From WTHC01 sp965218725 (lineage in GTDB: Archaea; Thermoproteota; Nitrososphaeria; Nitrososphaerales; Nitrosopumilaceae): DNA of 64,000 bases. The position numbers were made by a program, and so were the translations under genes. Under the pieces are notes generated by a model. It saw nothing but the letters and a program-made list of their open reading frames with translations, was not told the DNA's origin and ran no database searches. Positions 44,988-53,670 of this stretch are shown piece after piece (within the stretch, counting starts at the first letter, position 1; each line of letters opens with the position of its first letter). The DNA lies in contig CBDCLO010000002.1 in the NCBI GenBank assembly GCA_965218725.1, positions 62,001-126,000 of the forward strand, read 5' to 3'.

Positions 44988-46250
44988 TTACATATGTGCA
45001 TTTTTTTTATCGTAATCAAAGATCTTTTTAATATTTTCTAGCATTTCAAAATCACCATTCTCGGTAGCTTTTCTAAGATTATCCATAGGTGTAGATAAAA
45101 TACATTCTACTACTGATCTAGTTAATTCATCCATTATTTTAATACGATCATTATTTTTTTCTTGTAATATTTTAAGAGCTTTTTGTAATTCTTGTAATCT
45201 TAGTCTATTTATATTCCTGAATATTTCTTTTATAATTGGTTTTGCTTCCAAACGATTCATATGTGACTTAAGTATCGGTAATTCAGAGTCGATCATTTTA
45301 TTAACTTCTAAAATCTTTTGATTTTTATTTTTTATGTTTTTATAAACCATTTCTGATATTTGATCTAAATTAATTAATTTTATATTTGGGATTGTTGACA
45401 CATTTTCATCTACTGCACGTGGATTTGATAAATCTAAGATCATAATACTGTCAGTTCTTCTCTTCATAGTTTTATTTATATCACTATACCTTATTATACG
45501 GGATGATGTTGACGTCACTATAAATATCACATCATATTTATCAAACATGAAATCATCTTTTTTAAATATTAATGGTTCTCCTCCAATATTTTTTGAAAAT
45601 ATGTTTGCTCTATTAATGATTTTACTGGCTACAAAAAAATCATATTTTCTACTTTTTAACGCCTTTGCAATAATTGTAGACGCCATCCCTGTACCGATTA
45701 ATAGTATTTTCTTAGATCTTAGTTCACTAATATTTTCTTCTACCATTTTAGTTGCCACGCTTCCAATTGAAATACCGCCGTTTTTATTAATTCCAGTATT
45801 TTTTCTAATTTTTATACCACATTTAAGTGCTTTATCAAATAATGCAATTAGATAATTACCAATACAGCTAGTTTTTTTTGCAGTATTTATCGCCTCTTTT
45901 ATTTGATGGAGTATCTGTTCTTCTCCTATCACCATAGAATCTATGCCTGAAGTTAATTTTAAAACATGTTTATACACTTCATTATTTCTACTAACTTCAA
46001 ATTTATCATACAATGATCTATCAGCAAGATCTACAAGCTCTGACCATGTTTTTTTAATATTTACAGCGTCATGATTTTTTGTGATTCCAAATATCTCTAC
46101 TCTATTACATGTCTGCAATATAATACATTCATACAAATCAGCAAATTTCTTAAATTGATGATATGCATTATCTATATTCTTAAATGTAAATTTTTCTAAT
46201 ATGTATATAGGTGAATTTTGAAAAGTAATTCGTACGTTTATTACATTCAT
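44988..46250 (-). CDS. hemA: glutamyl-tRNA reductase
   Basis: The 420-residue HemA starts tetrapyrrole synthesis from Glu-tRNA. The catalytic cysteine is C48 in QTCNRVEIFG. GIDSMVIGEEQILHQIKEA and an NADPH-binding segment ILLIGTGMAS follow, and a long helical C-terminus closes it. It overlaps the precorrin-2 dehydrogenase gene by four bases and precedes hemB. Confidence 0.96.
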   Translation of the reverse strand: MNVINVRITFQNSPIYILEKFTFKNIDNAYHQFKKFADLYECIILQTCNRVEIFGITKNHDAVNIKKTWSELVDLADRSLYDKFEVSRNNEVYKHVLKLTSGIDSMVIGEEQILHQIKEAINTAKKTSCIGNYLIALFDKALKCGIKIRKNTGINKNGGISIGSVATKMVEENISELRSKKILLIGTGMASTIIAKALKSRKYDFFVASKIINRANIFSKNIGGEPLIFKKDDFMFDKYDVIFIVTSTSSRIIRYSDINKTMKRRTDSIMILDLSNPRAVDENVSTIPNIKLINLDQISEMVYKNIKNKNQKILEVNKMIDSELPILKSHMNRLEAKPIIKEIFRNINRLRLQELQKALKILQEKNNDRIKIMDELTRSVVECILSTPMDNLRKATENGDFEMLENIKKIFDYDKKNAHM

Positions 46251-46900
46251 CGTGATCCATCAAGGATTGACATTGCCAATTTTTTTGCTTTTATAAATTT
46301 CTTCTCTTTTATGGATTTAATTACGTTGATATCACTTAAGATATTATACAAAATTTTTTCTCTCTCCGTGTGAGAAACTATCACTTCTTTAGATCTATCA
46401 CGTAAAAATTTCTGTAGTTTTATTTTATATAGATCTTCTTTGGTTATGACATTCCTGAAAATTTTTTCAGTCAATATTTTTATTTTTTTTGACATTATAG
46501 GGCTTTTCTTATATGTGGAAACTGATATTTGGATCATATTTTCTATATTAATTGTAGCGAGATTTGAAAAATCACTTATTGTAGGATCATCAACTGTATA
46601 TGAATAACAGTTAACTTCTTTTGCTTTTTCTATAACTTTTTTATTAATTTTTTTATTGTTTGTTGCAGCGATAACTAGAAATGGTTTATAATTTGATATT
46701 ATATTAGCATCAACTAGTCTAGTTTTTTTAAATATTATTTTTTTGTTTTTGATGTAAAACAATATTTGTTTATTGATTCTATAATCAATTAACAATATTT
46801 TGCATTTATGTGCAAGTAATGTATTAATTTTTTTGAATCCTTCTTTTCCACCACCAACTACCATTACTAATTTATTATCCAAGTTTAAATCTATAATCAT
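46247..46900 (-). CDS. precorrin-2 dehydrogenase / siroheme synthase N-terminal family
   Basis: The 217-residue protein has an N-terminal NAD-binding fold with VVGGGKEGFKK at residues 14-24 and the DVNIISNYKPFLVIAATN-like segment of Met8/CysG-N proteins, followed by VDDPTISDF and a helical C-terminus. It oxidises precorrin-2 to sirohydrochlorin, the precursor of siroheme and haem d1-type routes. It overlaps hemA by four bases. No ferrochelatase gene was seen next to it. Confidence 0.88.
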   Translation of the reverse strand: MIIDLNLDNKLVMVVGGGKEGFKKINTLLAHKCKILLIDYRINKQILFYIKNKKIIFKKTRLVDANIISNYKPFLVIAATNNKKINKKVIEKAKEVNCYSYTVDDPTISDFSNLATINIENMIQISVSTYKKSPIMSKKIKILTEKIFRNVITKEDLYKIKLQKFLRDRSKEVIVSHTEREKILYNILSDINVIKSIKEKKFIKAKKLAMSILDGSR

Positions 46901-46989
46901 TACCGTTCTACCATTATATCACATTTATAGATTAGATAAATGAATTGAAAAATTAGTGACTTTGTGATTATGTGGATTTGGAATAAGTG

Positions 46990-47643
46990 TTATCCCAAGC
47001 TATTTATTAAATAAATAAGATCACTTTTTACACACAGTTTTGGTGCATGACTACTAATATAGTCAAATATATACGACTCGTCCAAATTTAATATTAATTG
47101 TTGTAAATCACATATATTATTTGTTTCAAATGTTAGTATGAATTTATCATGGTTTACCAGGGTGTAGCTACAATTTATAATAATCTGTGGATATTTTTTA
47201 ATTATTAGCAAGTATTGTTCATTTATTTTTTGTTTTTTTTTGTTTGATAATGAATACCACTTCCTTTTTTTAATAAATGGATATACAGAAACATATTTTT
47301 TTAATTCATCTGATTCTACAAAACATGGAAACTGACTATTTGAGTATATCGATGTAATTGATGTAGATATATAGACGTAGACTGGCACTATATATTTTCC
47401 AAAAACTGTTAAATATAATTTAGAAATTAATTTTTGTGAACTATCTACAGAATCAGTAATTGACCATAATAAAAATTCAGTATCGTTACTTAAACCAAGA
47501 GTAGAATACATACAAAATTTTATACGCGAATTTGATAACGAATTCATAGCTTCTTTTGCTGACTCGTTTTTAGCTAAATCCGACATCCACCTCCATTTTG
47601 GATCTATTCTAAAAAAAGAAAAGTTAAAAATTTTCTTATTCAT
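46990..47643 (-). CDS. chlorite-dismutase-family (HemQ-like) protein
   Basis: The 217-residue protein has the family's C-terminal half: YPFIKKRKWYSLSN near 121, YPQIIINCSYTL near 151 and the FILTFETNN segment near 168. Compared with chlorite dismutase, whose proximal haem histidine precedes STGLDD, the aligned position here is S159, so haem ligation is doubtful (H165 is near). Its place between sufC and the hem genes suggests a role in haem or siroheme handling; this is inference. Confidence 0.78.
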   Translation of the reverse strand: MNKKIFNFSFFRIDPKWRWMSDLAKNESAKEAMNSLSNSRIKFCMYSTLGLSNDTEFLLWSITDSVDSSQKLISKLYLTVFGKYIVPVYVYISTSITSIYSNSQFPCFVESDELKKYVSVYPFIKKRKWYSLSNKKKQKINEQYLLIIKKYPQIIINCSYTLVNHDKFILTFETNNICDLQQLILNLDESYIFDYISSHAPKLCVKSDLIYLINSLG

Positions 47644-47670
47644 GATTAATTTTAACTTAAATTATTTACA

Positions 47671-48441
47671 TTATGATTGACTTTGTGTTGTCCATTCATA
47701 ACCTTTTTTTTCTAACTCACTTGCAAGTGACTTGTCTCCGCTTTTAAGTATTTTTCCACGTGCAAATACATGTACTTGATCTAATTTTTTAAGAAAATTT
47801 AATATTCTTGCGTAATGGGTAATAATTATTATGGTAGATTCTTTTTTAGATGCATTGCTAATAGATTCTGCTACAGATTTAACTGCATCTATGTCTAGCC
47901 CGGAGTCAGGTTCATCTAAAATCGCAATTTTTGGTTTTAAGACTGCCATCTGTAGTACTTCAGATCTTTTCTTCTCTCCTCCAGAAAAACCATCATTCAA
48001 ATATCTCGATAAAAATTCGTCTGGTAGTCCCACTGTAGATAAATTCTCTTTCAAATATCTTTGAAATTCTCTAACTGTTATGAAGACCTCTCTATCTTTA
48101 TTTTGTAATGATTTACTTAATGCATTATATGAGGTACGTAGAAAATGTGAAAAACCAACCCCAGATACTTCAGTGGGGTACTGAAAACCCAAAAATAAAC
48201 CTTTTTTTGCTCTTTCATCAGTAGTTAATCCCAAGATACTCTTGCCATCTAATAATATATCTCCTCCAGTAACCTTGTATTTTGGATGTGCTAGTAAAGT
48301 ATACGCTAGGGTACTCTTGCCAGAACCATTAGGACCCATTATTGCATGGACCTCTCCGTTACCGGTCCTCAGATTAACTCCTTTCAATATCTCTTTGTTG
48401 TTTCTTTCCACGTGTAAATCCATAACCTCCAAAATCACCAT
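47671..48441 (-). CDS. sufC: Fe-S cluster assembly ATPase SufC
   Basis: The ABC-type ATPase (256 residues from the ATG at 48441) has Walker A GPNGSGKS at about 36-43, the SufC signature FSGGEKKRSEVLQMA, Walker B IAILDEPDSGLDIDA and the switch histidine in IITHYARIL. An ATG at 48462 would add seven residues, but a TATA-like box directly in front of it points to 48441. It works with SufB and SufD, encoded 9-12 kb away on the opposite strand. Confidence 0.95.
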   Translation of the reverse strand: MVILEVMDLHVERNNKEILKGVNLRTGNGEVHAIMGPNGSGKSTLAYTLLAHPKYKVTGGDILLDGKSILGLTTDERAKKGLFLGFQYPTEVSGVGFSHFLRTSYNALSKSLQNKDREVFITVREFQRYLKENLSTVGLPDEFLSRYLNDGFSGGEKKRSEVLQMAVLKPKIAILDEPDSGLDIDAVKSVAESISNASKKESTIIIITHYARILNFLKKLDQVHVFARGKILKSGDKSLASELEKKGYEWTTQSQS

Positions 48442-48461
48442 ATCTACGTCTATCTTTCCCA

Positions 48462-48474
48462 TAATATATAATAA
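48462..48474 (-). promoter_or_regulatory. TATA-like box for sufC
   Basis: On the minus strand the sequence reads as a TATA box (attatatatta type), centred about 26 bases before the ATG at 48441 and fitting a leaderless transcript from there. Confidence 0.35.
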
Positions 48475-48503
48475 AGTAATTTTATCTTACATACAATATA
48501 ACT

Positions 48504-49457
48504 CTAAAAACTAGACGCGATTGGTTTTATAGTTATCGACATCTTATAACTTGTCAAGATCTCCTTGCATCTATTCCTAATAGTCACTTCTGTGATCCCC
48601 GCAATATCAGATACGTCTCTCTGTAATATATTTTGTCCTAACAATATCGATGATATATATAAATAAGCTGCAGCAACCCCATTTGGAGCTTTTCCTTCTA
48701 TGATCTTATGGTTTTTTGTTTTTTCTGCTATTTCTAGAGCTAATCTTTCTACACGTGTATCTGTTTGTGTAATATTAGCAATCTTTGAAATATATCTGTC
48801 CATAGTTACTATAGTAGCTGTACCAAGCTCCATTGCAATTATCCTGTAATATCTAGAAGCAAGTTTTATTTTTGATTTCATCTTTTTGTTTGAATTTGTT
48901 TTTTTACATATTTCTTCAAGTGATCTAACAACATTACACTGTTTACATGCCATATATACAACAGCTATTGAAATACTTGTGACAGACTTACCTTTCATAT
49001 CTAACTTTGAATCTAAACTTCTATAGATCATAGATGCAGTTTCTAAAATATTCTTAGATAGTACCATATCCTGACAAATTTTACTAATTTTTGATAGTAC
49101 GTTTGATAGTCTACGTTCTCTAGGATTTAATATTCTGACACGTTGCTGCCATTTTCTTAAATTATTCATTTGGTTTATTACATGAGGATCTATCTGTTTA
49201 CCATTGAAATCTTTACCACTAATAGAAATATCAGTAGATATGCCCAGATCATGTTGAGAATAAGTAGTTTGACCAGTAGCTCTTGTATTTTTTATTTTTT
49301 CATCAGGACTAGTATTTTTTGATTCTGGACCATGATATATAATTTGATCCATAACAACTATACCACAAACAGAACAAAACACCTCTCCACTTTGCAAATC
49401 ATTTATGAGTACTGATCTACATTCTGGACAATTTTTCTGTGAATCTATTATCCCCAT
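48504..49457 (-). CDS. tfb: transcription initiation factor TFB
   Basis: The 317-residue TFB has an N-terminal zinc ribbon (C10, C13, C28, C31), the B-reader/linker segment and two cyclin repeats (about 110-200 and 205-305) with KMKSKIKLASRYYRII and APNGVAAAYLYISSILL. It recruits RNA polymerase to the TATA-bound TBP. It lies two bases from the Gar1 gene, the usual archaeal gar1-tfb pair. Thaumarchaea often have several TFBs, so this is one of perhaps more. Confidence 0.96.
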   Translation of the reverse strand: MGIIDSQKNCPECRSVLINDLQSGEVFCSVCGIVVMDQIIYHGPESKNTSPDEKIKNTRATGQTTYSQHDLGISTDISISGKDFNGKQIDPHVINQMNNLRKWQQRVRILNPRERRLSNVLSKISKICQDMVLSKNILETASMIYRSLDSKLDMKGKSVTSISIAVVYMACKQCNVVRSLEEICKKTNSNKKMKSKIKLASRYYRIIAMELGTATIVTMDRYISKIANITQTDTRVERLALEIAEKTKNHKIIEGKAPNGVAAAYLYISSILLGQNILQRDVSDIAGITEVTIRNRCKEILTSYKMSITIKPIASSF

Positions 49458-49459
49458 TT

Positions 49460-49699
49460 CTATCTTTTTTTATATTTACCATCTTTTACATCAGCAAATA
49501 TATTTTTTCCAATACTGTTTTTATCTATACCTGTTAATGGAATTGCTGATGCATATGGATTAGAAATAGGTCCTATTATTTCATTTATTTTACCGATTTT
49601 TAAATTATTATTATTATATACATATTGGCCTTCCTCTATAATACACTCCAACTTTATGATCAATCTCCTGCTCCTTGCCAAGTGTACAAATTTTCCAAC
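49460..49699 (-). CDS. H/ACA RNP subunit Gar1
   Basis: The 79-residue protein (ATG at 49699; an ATG at 49711 would add four) shows the Gar1 beta-barrel: LARSRRLIIKLE near the start and KINEIIGPISNPYASAIPL in the middle. Gar1 helps the Cbf5 pseudouridine synthase turn over guided targets. It precedes TFB with a two-base gap. Confidence 0.88.
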   Translation of the reverse strand, partial: VGKFVHLARSRRLIIKLECIIEEGQYVYNNNNLKIGKINEIIGPISNPYASAIPLTGIDKNSIGKNIFADVKDGKYKKR

Positions 49700-49771
49700 C
49701 ATGTATTGCAATTATATTATTCTCACATCATCATTATCATATGCTTCTGTCAATTATACTTTAGCTAAAAG

Positions 49772-50077
49772 CTATTTGCTCTTATTTTGTTTGATTCTTT
49801 TTGTCACTAATTTTTCAGAAATCTTTTTAATTATTATTGTTTTAGATATTGTTTTTGGTGTTACTATATATCCAGAGTTCATATATGATCTTTTTGGAAA
49901 TCTTGCATTTTCATTTGAACTGATAATTTTAAATCCTGCTGTATTAGCTGCATCCACTAACTCCTCAAATGATGGATCAAAAATACACTCTGACCTACAT
50001 ATTTTTCTACCTTCATTTTTTGTTAATATTTTATTAAAATAATCGCGCCATAATACTATATTATCGTAACTCTTCAT
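49772..50077 (-). CDS. srp19: signal recognition particle 19 kDa protein SRP19
   Basis: The 101-residue SRP19 binds the 7S RNA and prepares it for SRP54. The segment WRDYFNKILTKNEGRKI and the FEELVDAANTAGFKI and FPKRSYMNSGYIV segments fit the archaeal family. Its start lies next to the eS8 stop with no gap. SRP54 is encoded in the window at 54.3 kb. Confidence 0.9.
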   Translation of the reverse strand: MKSYDNIVLWRDYFNKILTKNEGRKICRSECIFDPSFEELVDAANTAGFKIISSNENARFPKRSYMNSGYIVTPKTISKTIIIKKISEKLVTKRIKQNKSK

Positions 50078-50479
50078 CTATTTATATTTTTGAACAGCGT
50101 TAACTACTCCATCCTGTCCTGGTTTTGAAATAACTTTACATTTTCCATTTTCAACTTCTAAAATTGCACCTTTTGTAATAACACCCCTTCTTTGATAATC
50201 ATTATTAGCTTTATTCTCCAATATTTTGATTATTTTTAATTTTTTTACTGTAGAATCTAAAAGTGTAACATTTGCAAAATCTATATTTTTTAATGCAGTT
50301 TTTTTATTATTCCCGCGTGTCCTTCTTACAATGGTAATCTGTTTACCAAATAATGCTTCATTAGGATATCCATCTATTTCGTATTTCCTCCTATTTCGTA
50401 ATGGGTGTTTTCTACCGCCAGTTAATTTACGTTTATACATATTTTCTATGGACTTTTTCATAGTGTTATTCTGATTCAC
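50078..50479 (-). CDS. rps8e: small ribosomal subunit protein eS8
   Basis: The 133-residue protein has the archaeal eS8 pattern: KRKLTGGRKHPLRNRRKYE near the start, IVRRTRGNNKKTAL in the middle and ITKGAILEVENGKCKVISKPGQDG at the end. It sits between ScpB and SRP19 on the minus strand with short gaps. Confidence 0.95.
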   Translation of the reverse strand: MNQNNTMKKSIENMYKRKLTGGRKHPLRNRRKYEIDGYPNEALFGKQITIVRRTRGNNKKTALKNIDFANVTLLDSTVKKLKIIKILENKANNDYQRRGVITKGAILEVENGKCKVISKPGQDGVVNAVQKYK

Positions 50480-50493
50480 TATTTATACAACGC

Positions 50494-51024
50494 TTATTTA
50501 TTTTCTTTCATTATATTTTTAAAGAGTTTTTGTTTTAAATATTCTGAATCACTACCTATGCCAAAATATTTTTGAAATTTTTCAGTTATTGTATACATTT
50601 TCAGTCTTCCTATAGGTTGACTTTTTACATAATCTAATTGCTTTAATTCCTTAAGATGAGTATATGCACCAGTACCACGTATTTCAACAATTTGTTTAGA
50701 AGAAATTGGCTGCATATATGCTACATACGACAAAGTTTTTAGTGCAGCTTTTTGAATAAACGGTTTTGATGCATAACGTCTAACAATAATGTTGAATTCT
50801 GGCTTTATTTGAAGTACATATGAATTATCAGGGAGTATAACTATCTCAATTGCATTAAATGCTAATTTGGTTTTTTTAATAATATTATTAAGCAAACACA
50901 CTGTTTTTGTCCTAGATTCCGTACCTGACGCTTTAACCATTTCTTCTATACTCAATGGTCTCCCAGAAGCGTATAATGCAACTTCTAATCTTGCTGTAGC
51001 TATTTTTTCACTTGTTTTTATCAT
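50494..51024 (-). CDS. scpB: segregation and condensation protein B (ScpB)
   Basis: The 176-residue protein consists of two winged-helix domains: LEVALYASGRPLSIEEMVKA at the start and ALKTLSYVAYMQPISSKQIVEIRGTG in the second half. ScpB with ScpA and an SMC protein forms a condensin for chromosome organisation. It overlaps ScpA by 17 bases. No SMC gene is in the window. Confidence 0.9.
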   Translation of the reverse strand: MIKTSEKIATARLEVALYASGRPLSIEEMVKASGTESRTKTVCLLNNIIKKTKLAFNAIEIVILPDNSYVLQIKPEFNIIVRRYASKPFIQKAALKTLSYVAYMQPISSKQIVEIRGTGAYTHLKELKQLDYVKSQPIGRLKMYTITEKFQKYFGIGSDSEYLKQKLFKNIMKENK

Positions 51025-51670
51025 CTATATATTTTATTACTATATTGTCATCAAGTTGTTCTAATTCTATTTTATTTTCTTTTGCAAGAAATAAAAGTGA
51101 CAAAAAACATCTTAACGCATCAATTGGTTTTAATTCAGATGTTATACTTTTAAACAAAACACGCTGGGTAAATTTAATTTTACTCAAAATAAATGATTCA
51201 TATTTTTTTAACATCTTTTCTAAGGAAATGATGTAATTGAAATTTGGAACAGGTTCTATATTATTCAATGCAGTATTATTTTTGTTAGTATCAGAGATAG
51301 ATCCAATAAGATTTTCAAGTACAATTAACATCTCGTCTAATGTAACTGGGTATGTTGATTCATGTCTATATGGCATGTCAATGACTTGAATATTATTTAT
51401 GTTTTTTTTGTGTATTGATTTTTTTTTTATTGTAGATTTGTGTAATAAAAACATACTTTCAACTTTCATTCTATGTATAAGAGACGATGATAGAACAGCA
51501 ATTCCGGCAATCTTTAGATCTTTATTATATGTTCTACCTAAAATTCTAACCATAGTTTCCAATATTTTTATTATATTTATTTCCCATACATCTTTTTTTG
51601 AGATTGATGTTGGATCAAGTAGTAAATCAATTGAATCTATAGTTGATTTTAGTTTTTGTTCATCCTGCAT
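51008..51670 (-). CDS. scpA: segregation and condensation protein A (ScpA)
   Basis: The 220-residue kleisin-type protein is recognised by its N-terminal region (DSIDLLLDPTSISKKDVWEINIIKIL), a variable middle and the C-terminal winged helix ending RCFLSLLFLAKENKIELEQL. It bridges SMC heads. It is the first gene of the long minus-strand run and overlaps scpB by 17 bases. Confidence 0.88.
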   Translation of the reverse strand: MQDEQKLKSTIDSIDLLLDPTSISKKDVWEINIIKILETMVRILGRTYNKDLKIAGIAVLSSSLIHRMKVESMFLLHKSTIKKKSIHKKNINNIQVIDMPYRHESTYPVTLDEMLIVLENLIGSISDTNKNNTALNNIEPVPNFNYIISLEKMLKKYESFILSKIKFTQRVLFKSITSELKPIDALRCFLSLLFLAKENKIELEQLDDNIVIKYIDDKNK

Positions 51671-51752
51671 AAATTATATACAAAATAAAAATATTATATA
51701 TTTGTATTATTGTTACCAACTCTTATATTATTAAAATAAAAATTACTGTCAA

Positions 51753-52808
51753 ATGAAAGCTGCACGAATAATCTCTCCTAAGTTACCACTAGAAATAAGA
51801 GATGTGTTAATTCCTATATTAAAAGATTTTGAAGTTAAAGTTAAAGTTATGTCTGCTGGAATTTGTCATAGTGACTTACATCTATTAGAAGGTGGTTATG
51901 ATGCAGGAGATGGGAACTTTTTAAATGTAACTGATAGAGGAGTAAAATATCCGATAACACCTGGACATGAAATATCAGGAACAATAACAGATATTGGAAG
52001 TTCTGTAGAAGGTTTTACAGTCGGTGACGATGTTTTAGTATACCCATGGATTGGATGTGGGATTTGTTATATGTGCAGAACATGTAATGACAATCTCTGT
52101 AGTTCACCGCGTTTTCTAGGTGTATTTCAGGATGGTGGTTATGCGGAGTTCATTCGTATTCCACACTATAAATTCCTGATAAAACTCTCTAATATTGACT
52201 TGGATGCAGCTTCATCACTTGCATGTTCAGGTTTGACATCTTTTACTGCAATTAAAAAAGCAAATATTTCACCATCTCAATATTTAGTTATAATTGGTGT
52301 GGGTGGATTAGGATTAATGGCTGTACAACTAGCTAAATCATTAACACATTCCACCATAATTTGTGTAGGTAGAGACGATAAAAAATTAGATAGTGCAAAA
52401 AAATTTGGTGCTAGTTATACAATAAATTCAAAAAAATCTGATGTCATGTCTGAGATATTTTCAATTACAGACAATAAAGGAGTTGGTTGTGTTATAGATT
52501 TTATAAATTCTCAATATACTGCAAATATAGGGATTAATGTACTGACAAAATGTGGAAAACTTTTACTCGTTGGACTGATCGGGGGATCTATAAATTTATC
52601 TCTTCCTATAATCCCATTAAAAGTGATCACCATAGAAGGTGTATATACTGGAAGCTATAATTCGCTGGTAGAGTTACTAGAACTTGCTAAACGTAATATG
52701 ATAACACCATTGATATCAAAACAATACCCATTAGAAAAAATTAATGTAGCTTTCGATGATCTCAAGAACCATAAGATAGTTGGACGATCTATTATAAAAC
52801 CACATTAA
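51753..52808 (+). CDS. zinc-dependent alcohol dehydrogenase (MDR family)
   Basis: The 351-residue protein has the catalytic zinc residues in SAGICHSDLH (cysteine and following) and GHEISG, and a structural zinc lobe with four cysteines in CGICYMCRTCNDNLC. The Rossmann segment is GVGGLGLMAVQLAK. It oxidises alcohols or reduces aldehydes with NAD(P). The physiological substrate is unknown. It is a lone gene divergent from ScpA across 82 bases. Confidence 0.93.
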   Translation: MKAARIISPKLPLEIRDVLIPILKDFEVKVKVMSAGICHSDLHLLEGGYDAGDGNFLNVTDRGVKYPITPGHEISGTITDIGSSVEGFTVGDDVLVYPWIGCGICYMCRTCNDNLCSSPRFLGVFQDGGYAEFIRIPHYKFLIKLSNIDLDAASSLACSGLTSFTAIKKANISPSQYLVIIGVGGLGLMAVQLAKSLTHSTIICVGRDDKKLDSAKKFGASYTINSKKSDVMSEIFSITDNKGVGCVIDFINSQYTANIGINVLTKCGKLLLVGLIGGSINLSLPIIPLKVITIEGVYTGSYNSLVELLELAKRNMITPLISKQYPLEKINVAFDDLKNHKIVGRSIIKPH

Positions 52809-52878
52809 GAAAATATAGTAGCATATTGATATGTGTATATAACAGGATTACTTATTTACATATGTACATTTTTTTTAA

Positions 52879-52998
52879 TCCCACGCGCAGGATTTGAGCC
52901 TGCGACAATCCGGTATCTGTATGCCTGATAGGCTGCTACGTATTAGCCAAAAGCTAACTACTACAGCCGGAAGCTCTACCAGGCTGAGCTAGCGTGGG
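52879..52998 (-). tRNA. tRNA-Tyr (GTA) with a long intron
   Basis: The 120-base gene on the minus strand has acceptor CCCACGC/GCGTGGG, discriminator A, D arm GCTCAGCCTGGTAGAGC, anticodon stem TCCGG/CCGGA and loop CTGTAG-A with anticodon GTA. About 46 bases of intron lie after position 37, leaving a 74-base mature tRNA. The T loop reads CTCAAAT instead of TTCAAAT. No CCA is encoded. Confidence 0.88.
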
Positions 52999-53113
52999 AT
53001 AACATAATGTGTATTGTATGGCAATTAAATAACTATCGAACAAACATACAAAAATTATATGTGTATACATTGAAGTATATAATAATATGCTAATAATAGA
53101 TTGTACGTTTAAC

Positions 53114-53126
53114 AAATATAAAAAAG
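53114..53126 (+). promoter_or_regulatory. TATA-like box for aIF5A
   Basis: The sequence aaatataaaaaag is centred about 35 bases before the ATG at 53155, giving a very short leader. Confidence 0.35.
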
Positions 53127-53154
53127 TTAAATATTGATATCAAGTCTGTTTCGC

Positions 53155-53565
53155 ATGAGTAAACCAGCAGAATTAGGTTCATTAAAAATTGGTTCGTATG
53201 TTTTATTGCCAGTGTTAGATGAACAATCTGGAGAACCATGTAAAATAATAGAATATGATACAAGTAAACCAGGTAAACATGGAGCAGCTAAAGCAAGAAT
53301 AGTTGGTATAGGAATATTTGATAACCAAAAGAGACCTCATGTAGGTCCTGTAAGCATGCAAGTTTATGTGCCATTAATCAACAAAAGAATTGGTCAAGTT
53401 ATTTCTATAACTGGTGACATTATACAAATTATGGATTCTGAAACATTTGAAACTATTGACATACAAATTATAAATGATGAAATAAAAACTAAAATAGAAA
53501 ATGGACAAAATATTGAATATTGGATAGTTATGAACAGAACTAAGATAATGAGAATTAAGTCATGA
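53155..53565 (+). CDS. aif5A: translation initiation factor 5A
   Basis: The 136-residue aIF5A has the loop SKPGKHGAAKARIVG, whose first-loop lysine (in PGKHG) is the site of hypusine or deoxyhypusine. An SH3-like N-domain and an OB-fold C-domain follow. The ATG at 53155 (MSKPAELG) is the natural start; an in-frame upstream codon at 53134 would add seven residues. It helps ribosomes through proline stretches. Confidence 0.96.
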   Translation: MSKPAELGSLKIGSYVLLPVLDEQSGEPCKIIEYDTSKPGKHGAAKARIVGIGIFDNQKRPHVGPVSMQVYVPLINKRIGQVISITGDIIQIMDSETFETIDIQIINDEIKTKIENGQNIEYWIVMNRTKIMRIKS

Positions 53566-53670
53566 TATATGAATGCTAATGATCTGTAGGAAAAGCCATC
53601 TGATATTTGATGAGGATTATGAGTTTTGAAGCATTCATATAGCTTATAACGAGCATCTTAATCTCGTAAT

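Noticed and set aside
44951..45019. N-terminal extension of HemB from the ATG at 45019
   Set aside because: The extra 23 residues overlap hemA, are unlike any HemB and precede a good GTG at 44950.
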